Shown: positions 16,687-25,638 of the stretch, piece after piece
Position numbering within the stretch: the first letter of the stretch is position 1
Layout of the letters: every line of letters starts with the position of its first letter
From: Flavobacteriaceae bacterium
Lineage (GTDB): Bacteria; Bacteroidota; Bacteroidia; Flavobacteriales; Flavobacteriaceae
Assembly (NCBI GenBank): GCA_024743095.1
Contig: JANSXF010000040.1
Location: forward strand, 1 to 38,421
Direction: 5' to 3'
DNA length: 38,421 nt
The notes under the pieces: model-generated
Told to the model about the DNA's origin: nothing
Seen by the model: only the letters and a program-made list of their open reading frames with translations
The model's database searches: none
Program-made: the position numbers and the translations under genes

Positions 16687-16940
16687 TTGATAGCTATTTT
16701 TTAAAGGGACAGGGTAATGGATTCCCTTGGGCTAAAATAATGGTCTTGGAGTTTATTACCATAGTTCTTTCAAAGTTCCATGTGCAAACAAATCCTTGAC
16801 CCCACTGTACAATATTATCATATTCTCGCCACACCACGATATGTTCCATGGTCGGAAACTGATTTCCTGTCACGTACATCTCCGTGGTCGCGTATCCCTA
16901 TATTAAGAATACCAAAGGGTTCGGCAAGGCTATCCGTGAT

Positions 16941-16976
16941 TTTCCATAAAAACCATCCAACTATATTTTATGGAAA
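16941..16976. promoter_or_regulatory. Perfect 11-bp inverted repeat upstream of the LysR gene
   Basis: TTTCCATAAAA (16941-16951) and TTTTATGGAAA (16966-16976) form a perfect inverted repeat with a 14-bp spacer, 74 bp upstream of the LysR-type start codon. The size and position suit a LysR-type dimer or tetramer site controlling its own unit. That assignment is inferred. Confidence 0.5.
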
Positions 16977-17050
16977 TCATTCAATATTTTCATGCAATTT
17001 TCAGGGTTTCCCCCTGGATAGGGTTTAATTTTGGACCGAAGACTTTTAAA

Positions 17051-17947
17051 ATGGAAATCAGATACTTGAGATTGATAAAGGCGATTGTGGAAGAAGGAGG
17101 GATAACCCGTGCCATGGATGTGCTCCATTTGTCCCAAAGTGCCCTGAGCTATCAATTGAAGGAAGCTGAGCTCCAAGTTGGCACACAATTGTTTTACCGC
17201 CGGAACAAGAAGCTCATTTTGACCCCTGTGGGCAAAAAGCTGTACAATAGTGCCATTAAAATACTTGCAGAGGTGGACAGGACCGATGAGGAGATCAAAC
17301 GAATGATAAATGGGGAGAGTGGCGTCATCCGGGTAAGCACGGAATGCTATACCAGTTACCACTGGTTGCCAGCCGTTCTGAAAAAGTTCAACAGCGAGTT
17401 CCCGAACGTGAAAATTGAAATTGTCTTTGAGGCCACCCATCACCCTGTCGAGAATTTGATTTCCGGTAACCTTGATATTGCCATCACCAGTAATTTGGAA
17501 CAGACCGATCAGGTGGATTTTATAAAGCTGTTCTCCGATGAGATGCTGGCGGTGGTGAGCAAAGGCCATCCCTGGGCAAAAAGGTCGTTCATCGAGGCCG
17601 AGGATTTTCAGGATGTAGATTTGATCATACATTCGCTCCCCTTGGAAACGGTATCCATTTTTAGATCGGAATTGATTCCTAAGGGCATCAACCCGAAAAA
17701 AGTCATCGTTCTACCTCTGACTGAGGCCTCAATTGAATTGGTGAAGGCAAATTTAGGTGTGATCGTTATGGCCAATTGGGCACTAGCACCTTATTTGGAC
17801 CAATCCATAAAGACCATCAAGGTAACGTCCAAAGGGTTCCAGCGCCAACAATATGTAGCTCGGATGAAGGATAGAAAATACCCTATGTATTTTGATTACT
17901 TTATAAAATTTCTACGAGAGGAGATCAAACTGGATGCCGAGTCTTGA
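17051..17947 (+). CDS. LysR-family transcriptional regulator
   Basis: The protein of 298 residues starts at the ATG at 17051, where the LysR HTH begins at once (MEIRYLRLIKAIVEEGGITR, then LSQSALSYQLKEAE). A substrate-binding domain follows (about 90-295). The fold and length fit MetR-like or CysB-like regulators. It heads a co-directional set: peroxiredoxin 35 bp downstream, then two Cys/Met-metabolism PLP enzymes and a reductase. This suggests control of sulfur amino-acid or thiol-stress genes; the effector is unknown. A long inverted repeat lies in its upstream region. Confidence 0.92.
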   Translation: MEIRYLRLIKAIVEEGGITRAMDVLHLSQSALSYQLKEAELQVGTQLFYRRNKKLILTPVGKKLYNSAIKILAEVDRTDEEIKRMINGESGVIRVSTECYTSYHWLPAVLKKFNSEFPNVKIEIVFEATHHPVENLISGNLDIAITSNLEQTDQVDFIKLFSDEMLAVVSKGHPWAKRSFIEAEDFQDVDLIIHSLPLETVSIFRSELIPKGINPKKVIVLPLTEASIELVKANLGVIVMANWALAPYLDQSIKTIKVTSKGFQRQQYVARMKDRKYPMYFDYFIKFLREEIKLDAES

Positions 17948-17982
17948 GAATCGGCCACATTAAAAACAATAAAAACAAAAAT

Positions 17983-18618
17983 ATGAGTTTAAAGATTGGA
18001 GACACTGCTCCTGATTTCAGTGCGGAAACAACTTTGGGAAATATTGATTTCTATGATTGGACGAATGGGCGTTGGGTCGTACTGTATTCGCATCCTGCGG
18101 ATTATACTCCCATTTGCACCACAGAATTGGGCCGTACCGCCCAACTGAAAGATGAATTTGAAAAAAGGAACACCTCAGTGTTGGCCCTTAGTGTTGATGA
18201 TGTGGAATCCCATAAAGGATGGATAAAGGACATCAATGAAACCGCCAATACCCAAGTGGAATTCCCCATTATAGCTGATTCGGACAAGACCATCGCGAAT
18301 GCATATCAAATGATTCATGAAAATGCATCAAGTTCCGTTACGGTACGCACCGTGTATTTCATTGGACCCGATAAAAAAATAAAGGCGACCATAACCTATC
18401 CAGCATCCACCGGACGAAATTTTGCAGAAATCCTGAGGGTTTTGGACTCCCTACAATTGACCTCCGAATTCAGTGTAGGGACTCCGGTGGATTGGGAAGA
18501 CGGACAAGAGGTTGTGATATCCCCATCCGTGGGGAATGAGGAGATCCCGGAAAAATTTCCAAAAGGACACCGTGAAGTGAAACCGTATTTGAGGTATACC
18601 CCGCAGCCGAACAAATGA
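17983..18618 (+). CDS. Peroxiredoxin, 1-Cys (Prx6) type
   Basis: The 211-residue protein reduces hydrogen peroxide or organic hydroperoxides. The peroxidatic cysteine is C45 in PADYTPICTTELG, with Thr42 and the arginine in VTVRTVYFIGPD completing the active site. The C-terminal dimerisation extension (WEDGQEVVISP to HREVKPYLRYTPQP) is the Prx6 signature. No resolving Cys is present. I chose the ATG at 17983, where the Prx domain begins; an upstream in-frame ATG would add a poor 13-residue leader that overlaps the LysR stop. It probably shares a transcript with the LysR gene. Confidence 0.95.
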   Translation: MSLKIGDTAPDFSAETTLGNIDFYDWTNGRWVVLYSHPADYTPICTTELGRTAQLKDEFEKRNTSVLALSVDDVESHKGWIKDINETANTQVEFPIIADSDKTIANAYQMIHENASSSVTVRTVYFIGPDKKIKATITYPASTGRNFAEILRVLDSLQLTSEFSVGTPVDWEDGQEVVISPSVGNEEIPEKFPKGHREVKPYLRYTPQPNK

Positions 18619-18644
18619 GTGATAAATTGTTAAAGGGGCGGTCT

Positions 18645-18663
18645 GGAAAAAGGTCCTTTTTCC
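18645..18663. terminator. Perfect 9-bp hairpin after the peroxiredoxin gene
   Basis: GGAAAAAGG (18645-18653) and CCTTTTTCC (18655-18663) form a perfect palindrome 27 bp after the peroxiredoxin stop. The T5 lies within the stem and no T-run follows, so termination efficiency is uncertain. The rest of the 208-bp gap to the next gene holds nothing I can support. Confidence 0.4.
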
Positions 18664-18826
18664 AAGCAACAACTCACCTACCTTGATACATCTCTTAAAA
18701 ACCTCAATACAGACCAATTGCAATGGCTTGTGGGGTCTCTTATTTCGTTTTCCCGGACTTCCTTCCGAACACTTCGGCGATTATGTGATCCGAATGAAAA
18801 TTGTTTGATCTAATCAAAATAGTACT

Positions 18827-19969
18827 ATGATGGAGACCCTATGCGTACATCCAATACATGACCTTCAAGGAGGAGGAAATTCCTTGCTCCCGGATATCAG
18901 ACCATCGACTGCCTATAGGTATTTGGAATCCGAAACATTGCAATATCCTGGATTCCATACCACCTATAACCAAATCCGCCTAGGAGAGGTCATGGCCAAG
19001 CTCGAACAAGGATCTTGGGGATTGGCACTGAGTTCGGGAATGGCCGCCATAACCACCGCAATCCTCGGATTGGTCAAGGAGGGGGACCATATCATATGTA
19101 CCCGGGAACTATACGGGGGGACCCGAAAATTTGCCGAATATGAACTGCCAAGAAGGGGAATCGAAGTGAGTTATGTGGGCAGTTCACCTGTAGAATTGGA
19201 AAATGCCATTACCGATAGGACCAAAATCATTTTTATGGAGACCCCTTCCAACCCTTTATTGGATATTTTTCCATTGAAGGCATTTACAGAGGTGGCCAAA
19301 CAGTATGGTTTGACCACCATCGTGGACAATACATTTGCTACCCCGATCAACCAGTTACCACTTTCACTGGGTGTGGATATCGTGGTCCACTCGGGAACAA
19401 AGTTTCTGGGCGGACACAACGACCTCTTTTTTGGTGTGCTTGTGGGAAGCCGGGAGTCCGATCGGGAGACCATTTTTGGGACGGCCAAGTTGTACGGAGG
19501 GGCGCTAGCAGCCCAAGAATGTTACCAAGCTGAACGGAGTATCAAGACCTTGGCCCTTAGGGTGGAAAGACAAAATGACAATGCCATGGCCGTGGCCCAA
19601 TTCCTTTATGGGCACCCACTGGTGGAAGCGGTGTACTATCCGGGCCTTGAATCCCATTTGGGGCATAAGGAGGCCAAAGCCCAGATGACAGGTTATGGGG
19701 GCATTCTTTCCTTTACGTTAAAGGCCTCGGACAACCAGGTGGACAAATTTCTCAGAGCCCTTACCGTTATTCAGCCAACATTGAGCTTGGGAGGCGTGGA
19801 GAGTATCATATGTGCTCCAAGTGCCACCTCACACAGGGATTTGACCCCGGATCAGCGAATGGCTTCGGGGATTACCGGTAATTTGCTGCGGTTGTCCGTT
19901 GGTATTGAGGACAAGGAAGATCTAAAAAGGGATCTGGAACAAGCCATGAAGGTCTCATTGGGCCGATAA
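18827..19969 (+). CDS. Cystathionine gamma-lyase/synthase-type PLP enzyme
   Basis: The 380-residue enzyme belongs to the Cys/Met-metabolism fold-type I PLP family. The cofactor-binding Lys is in VVHSGTKFLGGHND. Other family marks are the SSGMAAI phosphate-binding loop, METPSNPLLD, VDNTFATP and the C-terminal LRLSVGIED. The substrate choice among cystathionine, homocysteine and methionine gamma-elimination, or gamma-replacement, cannot be decided by eye. Two ATGs are adjacent at the start (18827 and 18830). The next gene is a related sulfhydrylase, so the pair probably handles interconversion of homoserine-derived sulfur amino acids. Confidence 0.9.
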   Translation: MMETLCVHPIHDLQGGGNSLLPDIRPSTAYRYLESETLQYPGFHTTYNQIRLGEVMAKLEQGSWGLALSSGMAAITTAILGLVKEGDHIICTRELYGGTRKFAEYELPRRGIEVSYVGSSPVELENAITDRTKIIFMETPSNPLLDIFPLKAFTEVAKQYGLTTIVDNTFATPINQLPLSLGVDIVVHSGTKFLGGHNDLFFGVLVGSRESDRETIFGTAKLYGGALAAQECYQAERSIKTLALRVERQNDNAMAVAQFLYGHPLVEAVYYPGLESHLGHKEAKAQMTGYGGILSFTLKASDNQVDKFLRALTVIQPTLSLGGVESIICAPSATSHRDLTPDQRMASGITGNLLRLSVGIEDKEDLKRDLEQAMKVSLGR

Positions 19970-20059
19970 CCTACCATGGGTAGATAAGAAACAAAAGGAC
20001 TGGAATACAGCCAAAGCCATATATGATTTCCAATTAATATTCATTTATAAATAGTGACC

Positions 20060-21349
20060 ATGAACAATTCCAACATTCAAAAATTTGCTACAAGATCGAT
20101 ACATTCGGGACATGATGTCCAAGCTACTGCGGGTACCAGGGCGGTCCCGATCTATCAATCCACCTCCTATGTGTTCCATGACTGTGACCATGCGGCCAAT
20201 TTGTTCAATCTATCCGAGCCTGGTTATATCTATACAAGGCTGAACAATCCCACAACCGATATTTTGGAAAAACGGATGGCGGACCTGGAAGGAGGGATCG
20301 GTGCCCTGTGCACCTCCTCGGGGATGTCCGCAATCTCCACAGCGATTCTCACCCTTTTGAAAGCAGGGGACCATATTGTTGCCTCCAATAGCCTTTACGG
20401 TGGAACGTTTAACCTTTTCAATGTGACCCTACCGAGATTGGGGATCAGCACCACCTTTGTGGATGCCTCCGATCCGGAAAGTTTTAAAACTGCCACTAGG
20501 GTCAATACGAAGGCCTATTTTCTGGAATCCTTGGGCAATCCCAAATTGGATGTTCCGGATATTAAGAAAATAGCGGATGTGGCCAAGGGCCTCGATATCC
20601 CACTTATTGTGGACAATACGGTGGCCACTCCATACTTATTGAGGCCCATTGAACACGGGGCCAATATCGTGGTACATTCGTTGACCAAATATATCAATGG
20701 GAACGGAACTTCCATTGGGGGTATCATCATCGATGCAGGTACCTTCGATTGGGGCAATGAAAAATTCCCAGAGTTCAACGAACCTTCTCCCGGCTACCAT
20801 GGATTGGTCTACAATGAACAGATTGGGCAGGCAGCTTTTATCGCCAAGGCCAGACTGGAAGGACTGAGGGACTTTGGTGCCGCCTTGAGTCCCTTCAATG
20901 CATTTCAGATCTTGCAGGGATTGGAAACACTGGGGATCCGTGTAAAAAGACATTCAGAAAACAGCTTGGCCTTGGCCAAATGGTTGGAAGCACAAGAAGA
21001 AGTGCAATGGGTTAATTATCCCGGTCTGGAAAGTAGCCCCTATTTTCAACTGGCCTCCGAATACATGCCCGAAGGTCAGAGTGGTATTGTCACTTTTGGT
21101 GTCAAAGGAGGGTTTCATGCGGCAAAAATAGTGGTGGATGGGACGAAATTGTTCTCGCTTTTGGTCAATATTGGCGATACCAAGTCCTTGATCGTACACC
21201 CTGCCAGTACCACGCACCAACAACTTCAAAAGGAAGAACAGGAACTGGCCGGTGTTACCGAGGATATGATACGGTTGTCCGTTGGTCTTGAAGATGTGGA
21301 GGACCTAAAAAAGGATTTAAGACAGGCTTTTGACCTGATCAACCATTAA
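20060..21349 (+). CDS. metY: O-acetylhomoserine sulfhydrylase-type enzyme
   Basis: The 429-residue PLP enzyme is probably O-acetylhomoserine (thiol) lyase, making homocysteine from sulfide. Its length is typical of MetY rather than MetB (about 380). Marks are FATRSIHSGHD, TRAVPIYQSTSYVF, YTRLNNPTTDILE, SSGMSAI, the Lys in VVHSLTKYINGNG, and LRLSVGLEDVEDL. I use the ATG at 20060, since the GTG two codons upstream adds nothing. It lies 90 bp after the cystathionine lyase-type gene and 10 bp before the reductase gene. Confidence 0.9.
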   Translation: MNNSNIQKFATRSIHSGHDVQATAGTRAVPIYQSTSYVFHDCDHAANLFNLSEPGYIYTRLNNPTTDILEKRMADLEGGIGALCTSSGMSAISTAILTLLKAGDHIVASNSLYGGTFNLFNVTLPRLGISTTFVDASDPESFKTATRVNTKAYFLESLGNPKLDVPDIKKIADVAKGLDIPLIVDNTVATPYLLRPIEHGANIVVHSLTKYINGNGTSIGGIIIDAGTFDWGNEKFPEFNEPSPGYHGLVYNEQIGQAAFIAKARLEGLRDFGAALSPFNAFQILQGLETLGIRVKRHSENSLALAKWLEAQEEVQWVNYPGLESSPYFQLASEYMPEGQSGIVTFGVKGGFHAAKIVVDGTKLFSLLVNIGDTKSLIVHPASTTHQQLQKEEQELAGVTEDMIRLSVGLEDVEDLKKDLRQAFDLINH

Positions 21350-21359
21350 AACACATATT

Positions 21360-22292
21360 TTGAATATTCTTGTTTATGGCGTAGGGGGAATCGGTGGTTA
21401 TTTTGGCGGTAAATTGGCACTTACCGACCATCATGTCACATTTTTGGCTCGGGGAAAACATTTTGAAGCAATGCATGAGAATGGTCTGTTGGTCAAGAGT
21501 TGGCAAGGTGATTTTATCGTTCGCCCCAATATCATCACAGATGATGTCGCTTCCATCGGAGTGCCCGATCTGATATTGTTAGGTGTTAAGAATTGGCAGG
21601 TCGCCGAGGCCATTGAGCATCTGCGACCACGTCTTTTGCCACATACGGTGATCCTACCACTGCAAAATGGTGTGGACAATACCCAAAGAATCACCAAGTT
21701 GTTGACATCCGGCCATATACTGGCCGGGTGCTGCAATCTTATCAGTTACATTGAGGCTCCCGGAATCATTAAGCATGCCCATTTTATCCCCAGTATTACC
21801 TTCGGGGAAGTTGATGATAAATTGACCCAACAGGTATTGGATGTCAAGGAATTGTTTGAAGAGGCAGGAATTGCCAATAACATTGCATTTGATATCGAAA
21901 AGGAGCTCTGGAAGAAATTCCTGTTCATATGCCCGATCAGTGGTGTCGGGGCCTTGACACGATTACAAATAGATACCATTTGTGCTGCTCCATACCTATT
22001 CAAATTGGTTCGGGATGCTGCTTATAAAATATTGGATTTGGCACAGACCATGGGAATTGCATTATCCCAAAGGGATGTGGAAAGGACACTGGAAACATTG
22101 AAAAGCCAAGAACACATGAACACCACTTCCATGCAGAGGGACATCATCAATGGCAGACCCTCCGAGCTTGAACATTTGACCGGATATGTGGTGCATCAAG
22201 CCAGAAAAAGAGGCATCTTCGCACCCACAAATGAATTGATCTATGAATGTCTCTTGCCATCTGAGCTAAAGGTGCGTAGGTCTTCCGATTAA
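21360..22292 (+). CDS. 2-dehydropantoate 2-reductase family (PanE/ApbA)
   Basis: The 310-residue protein has an N-terminal Rossmann domain with the dinucleotide motif GVGGIGGYFGG and a helical C-terminal ApbA domain. Family marks include ILLGVKNWQ, LPLQNGVDN and the STSMQRD-like TSMQRDIINGRPSELE. It would reduce ketopantoate to pantoate with NADPH, or act on another 2-oxo acid, since many paralogues do. It starts with TTG at 21360, 10 bp after the metY stop, because no ATG fits the Rossmann start. Its place after two Met/Cys enzymes may mean a role outside pantothenate synthesis. Confidence 0.85.
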   Translation: MNILVYGVGGIGGYFGGKLALTDHHVTFLARGKHFEAMHENGLLVKSWQGDFIVRPNIITDDVASIGVPDLILLGVKNWQVAEAIEHLRPRLLPHTVILPLQNGVDNTQRITKLLTSGHILAGCCNLISYIEAPGIIKHAHFIPSITFGEVDDKLTQQVLDVKELFEEAGIANNIAFDIEKELWKKFLFICPISGVGALTRLQIDTICAAPYLFKLVRDAAYKILDLAQTMGIALSQRDVERTLETLKSQEHMNTTSMQRDIINGRPSELEHLTGYVVHQARKRGIFAPTNELIYECLLPSELKVRRSSD

Positions 22293-22725
22293 AACCAGGC
22301 CATCCTGATTGCGGTAGAGGTCCATACCTATTGGATTTCAATCATATACTCAATACAACATCTTCGGAATGTAAAATTGGGAAAGTAAGTCTTGCCAAAT
22401 TACAGTTAAAAGCAAACCGAATGATATAAAAATGAAATCTGGTGAGTGGTATTTTGTAATTATAAGCATACGTCCTATTAGGATGAAAATCTCCCTCGAT
22501 GGGGATTTGAACTACTTATTGGGTTAGATTTCCAACACCCAAAGGCATGCTGCAATTTCAGTTGAAAAATACAGAAGGCTTACCCTGCAATGGAGTTTTG
22601 GTCAAGCTGAATGTATAAAATCATAATGATCAATATGATTTTAAAAGAAATCGGCTACATAATTTTGAATGATTTAATGTCAATACTATGGGAAATAGTG
22701 AAAGCAAAGGCATATGATCCTTATC
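22293..22725. other. Intergenic region with two hairpins, no gene
   Basis: This 433-bp stretch separates convergent units. It holds a palindrome TCCTATTAGGA (22473-22483) and, just after it, an 8-bp hairpin with one G-T pair (AAATCTCC at 22487-22494, GGGGATTT at 22501-22508). The first is similar to the REP-like hairpin at 12882-12904. No coding frame is convincing. Confidence 0.45.
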
Positions 22726-23118
22726 TTATCGGTTTTCAAAAATGTTTACATAAAGCATTGTGGCAATCTTTCTGGCTCGATTCTTGGCGATCCAGGCCCT
22801 TTCTCCCTCAAAGAGCTCATCCAAGGTCTGGAGCCATAGATTGAGCCATTGACCAAAGTGTTCCATCGTGAGGGGTTCATTTATCCTTTTATCGACAGCC
22901 TGATGTACCTTAATTGGGTTGCCTTTGTATTTTTTGACCAGAAATAACTGGGACTCCCAAAAATCGGTCAACAGTTCAAAGTGGCTTTCCCAGTCCGTGA
23001 CCATTTGATCGAATATGGGACCAAGCGTCTCGTGTTCCCGTATCTTGCCATAGAAGGTACGGACCAGAAGATCAACATCGTTTCTATCCAAAATATCATG
23101 CTTAATTTCTTTTCCCAT
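22726..23118 (-). CDS. Group III truncated haemoglobin (first copy)
   Basis: The 130-residue single-domain globin has the group III pattern: DLLVRTFYGKIREHETLGPI at the start, a TDFWESQLF E-helix region, the proximal-side MEHFGQWLNLWLQTLDELF, and a short H helix. Group III globins bind O2 and NO and are linked to NO or low-oxygen physiology. It is the last gene of the long minus-strand run, 120 bp after the DUF488 stop, with a 22-bp inverted repeat between. A second group III globin gene is at 30206-30589. Confidence 0.92.
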   Translation of the reverse strand: MGKEIKHDILDRNDVDLLVRTFYGKIREHETLGPIFDQMVTDWESHFELLTDFWESQLFLVKKYKGNPIKVHQAVDKRINEPLTMEHFGQWLNLWLQTLDELFEGERAWIAKNRARKIATMLYVNIFENR

Positions 23119-23163
23119 GGCTTTTATGCATAATGATTATTAAACTAGGTAGTGACTTTACAT

Positions 23164-23191
23164 GGGTGTCCATTTATTACAATGGACATCC
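23164..23191. promoter_or_regulatory. Inverted repeat upstream of the truncated haemoglobin gene
   Basis: TGTCCATT (23167-23174) and AATGGACA (23181-23188) are perfect arms with a 6-bp spacer, extended to 11-bp arms with one mismatch (23164-23191). It lies 46 bp upstream of the globin start. No T-run follows on either strand, so an operator is more likely than a terminator. Confidence 0.45.
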
Positions 23192-23238
23192 ATTTTACCA
23201 TACCATAACTTTTCATAGGTGAAAGGATAACCAACAGA

Positions 23239-23598
23239 TCAATAGCTTACCCTTCCCTCTAAGACACACTGTAATACCAATGCGTGATTGTGTTTGGTAT
23301 CCTTGGCCCCGTAGAGCAATGTCACATTTTGCTTTTTGACCCTTTTGGCAATTTCATCCAATACCTCTTGTTTGTCTTCCAGTTCAATGAGGTATTTTTT
23401 TGCAAATTCCCAAAATCTATCAGGGTCATGGTCAAACCATTTTCTCAAGCTTTCCGAAGGGGCGATCTCTTTCATCCAGCTATTGATCTTTGCTTTTTCT
23501 TTCGACACCCCCCTGGGCCAGATTCGATCTACCAGTATACGGTAGCCATCTCTGTGGGATGAGGCTTCATATATCCGTTTAATCTTAATTTTTGACAT
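23239..23598 (-). CDS. DUF488 family protein (YeaO-like)
   Basis: The 119-residue protein has the DUF488 signature: RILVDRIWPRGVSKEKAKI near the start, WMKEIAPSESLRKWFDHDP in the middle, and VTLLYGAKDTKHNHALVL. The function is uncharacterised. Distribution beside stress genes is common, but no activity is assigned. It follows the SDR gene by 36 bp on the same strand. Confidence 0.88.
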   Translation of the reverse strand: MSKIKIKRIYEASSHRDGYRILVDRIWPRGVSKEKAKINSWMKEIAPSESLRKWFDHDPDRFWEFAKKYLIELEDKQEVLDEIAKRVKKQNVTLLYGAKDTKHNHALVLQCVLEGRVSY

Positions 23599-23634
23599 TT
23601 TAATGTGTACTGAAACTTTATTTTCAAGTGGTGA

Positions 23635-24339
23635 TCATTTGGGAGACATGGGACGTATGGTCAAATCGTCGATCAATAGCGTATCCGGGGTCTCCAGAAC
23701 ATAGATTGCCAAATCGGCAAGCGCTTGTGGCGCGATCATGCTATCATTGGGAAGGATACCGGAGTCTTCAAAAAATCTTGTGGCAATGGACCCTGGATTT
23801 AAACAGCTTACCCTGATGTTATGGGAGCGCAACTCCTTGAACAGGGCCGAACTAAATCCCTGTACCCCATATTTGGTCAGGCAATAGACCGCCGCTTCCT
23901 GTCTTGTGGTCTTTCCCAATATGGAACCGATATTGATGATGTGACACGTTTCCTTTTGCTTTTTCATCAAAGGGACCAGCCCAGTCGTCATATAAAAAAG
24001 GCCGTTGAGGTTGGTCCCGATCATTTCATCCCACTGCTCCCATGACAGTGCATCGATTTTTGCAAAATATCCCGCTCCTGCATTGTTGATCAGAATCTGC
24101 GGGGGCTGCATCCCTGAAAATGTTTCCGCTACCCACCCCATGACTTGTTCCCGATCAGAAATATCAAGGGGTACCGGGACAAAATGGCTCCCTAGTGTGG
24201 TGTGCAGTGCGATCAAGTCGGTTTCGGTACGGGCCAACCCATAGACCAACGCCCCTTTGTTCACAAGCGAAGTCGAAATGGCCTTTCCCAAGCCCTTGCC
24301 GGCCCCGGTGACCACGGCTATCTTGTTCTTGAGTTCCAT
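23635..24339 (-). CDS. Short-chain dehydrogenase/reductase
   Basis: The 234-residue protein has a classical SDR fold. It shows the NAD(P) motif TGAGKGLGKAI, the structural NNAGAG motif, the catalytic Ser in IGSILGKT, and YxxxK in YCLTKYG. Gly-Leu-Ala-Arg after the second strand (VYGLART) suggests NADP use. The start is the ATG at 24337-24339, since an upstream in-frame ATG overlaps the preceding gene and adds an unrelated leader. Its closest general resemblance is to 3-oxoacyl-ACP reductase-like proteins, but the substrate is open. It lies 4 bp after the AhpD-like gene, so the two are co-transcribed. Confidence 0.9.
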   Translation of the reverse strand: MELKNKIAVVTGAGKGLGKAISTSLVNKGALVYGLARTETDLIALHTTLGSHFVPVPLDISDREQVMGWVAETFSGMQPPQILINNAGAGYFAKIDALSWEQWDEMIGTNLNGLFYMTTGLVPLMKKQKETCHIINIGSILGKTTRQEAAVYCLTKYGVQGFSSALFKELRSHNIRVSCLNPGSIATRFFEDSGILPNDSMIAPQALADLAIYVLETPDTLLIDDLTIRPMSPK

Positions 24340-24343
24340 AAGT

Positions 24344-24826
24344 TTAAGTGGTATTGTTTTTTTCTTGATCAGTACCGCCACATACCGTATGGAAGCATTT
24401 GGACAAGCGGTTCCAACCATTGGTGGCAATGATGCAAAAGGTCAATGCGATAAGATCTTCTTCGGAAAAATAGCCCCGTGAGGTCTTATACAGTTCATCC
24501 GGGATTTCATGGGCCGCGATCAGGGTCAATGCCTCGGTCCATGCCAAAGCGGCCCTTTCCCGTTCTGAAAACAAGGCATAGCCTTCCCACTTGCCCAGGG
24601 CCACTAAACGCTGCTCGCTTTCACCTGTGGCCAGGGCATTCCCTAGGTGCATGTCCAGACATTTGGCATTACCGTTGATCTGGGAGATTCTTAGCTTCAC
24701 CAGTTCACATAGGGAAGGCTTAAGATTTGAATCGGAAGCGCATCTTTCCATTTCTACCAACCCCTTTAAGGCCGTGGAGTTTGATTTCAATATGTCCAAT
24801 CGTTCTTTCATCACGTATGGTTTCAC
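24344..24826 (-). CDS. Carboxymuconolactone decarboxylase/AhpD-like protein lacking CxxC
   Basis: The 160-residue protein has the AhpD-like helical domain: LKPSLCELVKLRISQINGNA, KCLDMHLGNAL and FSERERAALAWTEALTLI. In active family members the motif is CxxCxxxH. Here the first Cys is Asn (NAKCLDMH), so the redox pair is broken while the second Cys and His remain. It may have lost peroxidase activity or act as a partner subunit. The gene overlaps the upstream CMD gene by 4 bp (24823-24826), which supports translational coupling and this start. Confidence 0.85.
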   Translation of the reverse strand: MKPYVMKERLDILKSNSTALKGLVEMERCASDSNLKPSLCELVKLRISQINGNAKCLDMHLGNALATGESEQRLVALGKWEGYALFSERERAALAWTEALTLIAAHEIPDELYKTSRGYFSEEDLIALTFCIIATNGWNRLSKCFHTVCGGTDQEKNNTT

Positions 24827-25137
24827 GGATTTTTTTCCATTTCCTCCATGGCGATATTGGCGTGGGAGTAGGCGGCTCCGGCCCGCATTTCAGCGGCGAC
24901 CCAAATGGCCTCCATGATCTCTTCCTTACTTGCCCCTTTGCGCAATGCCAATGGGGTGTGCGCCTTGATGCACCAAGGACATTGTGTGACATGGGCCACC
25001 GCCACCGCTATAAGTTGTTTTGTCTTTTCGTCCAGGACACCCTCCTTAAAGACCGTTCGACTGAACTTGCGCCAAGCTTCAATCTGGTTTGGGGCGAGAC
25101 CGGCCTTTTTTTGTGCCAATTCTGTTTCTTTGCTCAT
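24823..25137 (-). CDS. Carboxymuconolactone decarboxylase family protein (AhpD-like)
   Basis: The 104-residue protein is a single CMD domain with an intact motif TQCPWCIKAHT (CxxCxxxH) and the typical KTKQLIAVAVAH and GASKEEIMEAIWVAAEMRAG. Relatives act as alkylhydroperoxidase partners or as decarboxylases; the CxxC argues for a redox role. It is 24 bp downstream of the OsmC gene and overlaps the next gene by 4 bp, so it belongs to an oxidative-stress set. Confidence 0.9.
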   Translation of the reverse strand: MSKETELAQKKAGLAPNQIEAWRKFSRTVFKEGVLDEKTKQLIAVAVAHVTQCPWCIKAHTPLALRKGASKEEIMEAIWVAAEMRAGAAYSHANIAMEEMEKNP

Positions 25138-25161
25138 CGTATTTCTGTTTTGTAGGAATGG

Positions 25162-25578
25162 TTATTGTAATTCCGCATCCAAGGTTATTTCCATATCCAG
25201 GGCCTTGCTGACAGGGCAATTGTCCTTGGCCTCATGGGCACACTCCAAAAACGTTTCTTGGTCGATGTCGGGTATGATGGCCCGTAAGGTCAAATGGGAT
25301 TTGGTGAGCTCAAGGGAATCCACATCCATGGACACCGTGCTGGTGACATCCAGGGATTCTGCCGTAAACCCGGCTTCGTTGAGAAAAAGGCTCAGGGCCA
25401 TGGCAAAGCAACCGGCATGTGCCGCGGCGAGCAATTCATCCGGATTGGTGGCCTTACCATCCCCGAACCGGGAATTGAAGCAATATTTATGGTTGTCCAG
25501 TACCTTGCTCTGGGTAGTAATGGTACCTTCTCCTTCCTTTAGGGATCCGCTCCAAACAGCGTTCGCTTTACGTTTCAT
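25162..25578 (-). CDS. OsmC/Ohr-family peroxidase
   Basis: The 138-residue protein has the two redox cysteines of the family, in AAHAGCFAMAL and DNCPVSKAL, and the start KANAVWSGSLKEGEG typical of OsmC proper. It detoxifies organic hydroperoxides with a thiol donor. The gene lies 60 bp after aconitase and 24 bp before the CMD gene, all on the minus strand. Confidence 0.93.
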   Translation of the reverse strand: MKRKANAVWSGSLKEGEGTITTQSKVLDNHKYCFNSRFGDGKATNPDELLAAAHAGCFAMALSLFLNEAGFTAESLDVTSTVSMDVDSLELTKSHLTLRAIIPDIDQETFLECAHEAKDNCPVSKALDMEITLDAELQ

Positions 25579-25638
25579 ATGTCTTTGTTTTAAAGATTAG
25601 TATACTATTCAAGGGACCGTTGTAGGTCTTCCTTGATT

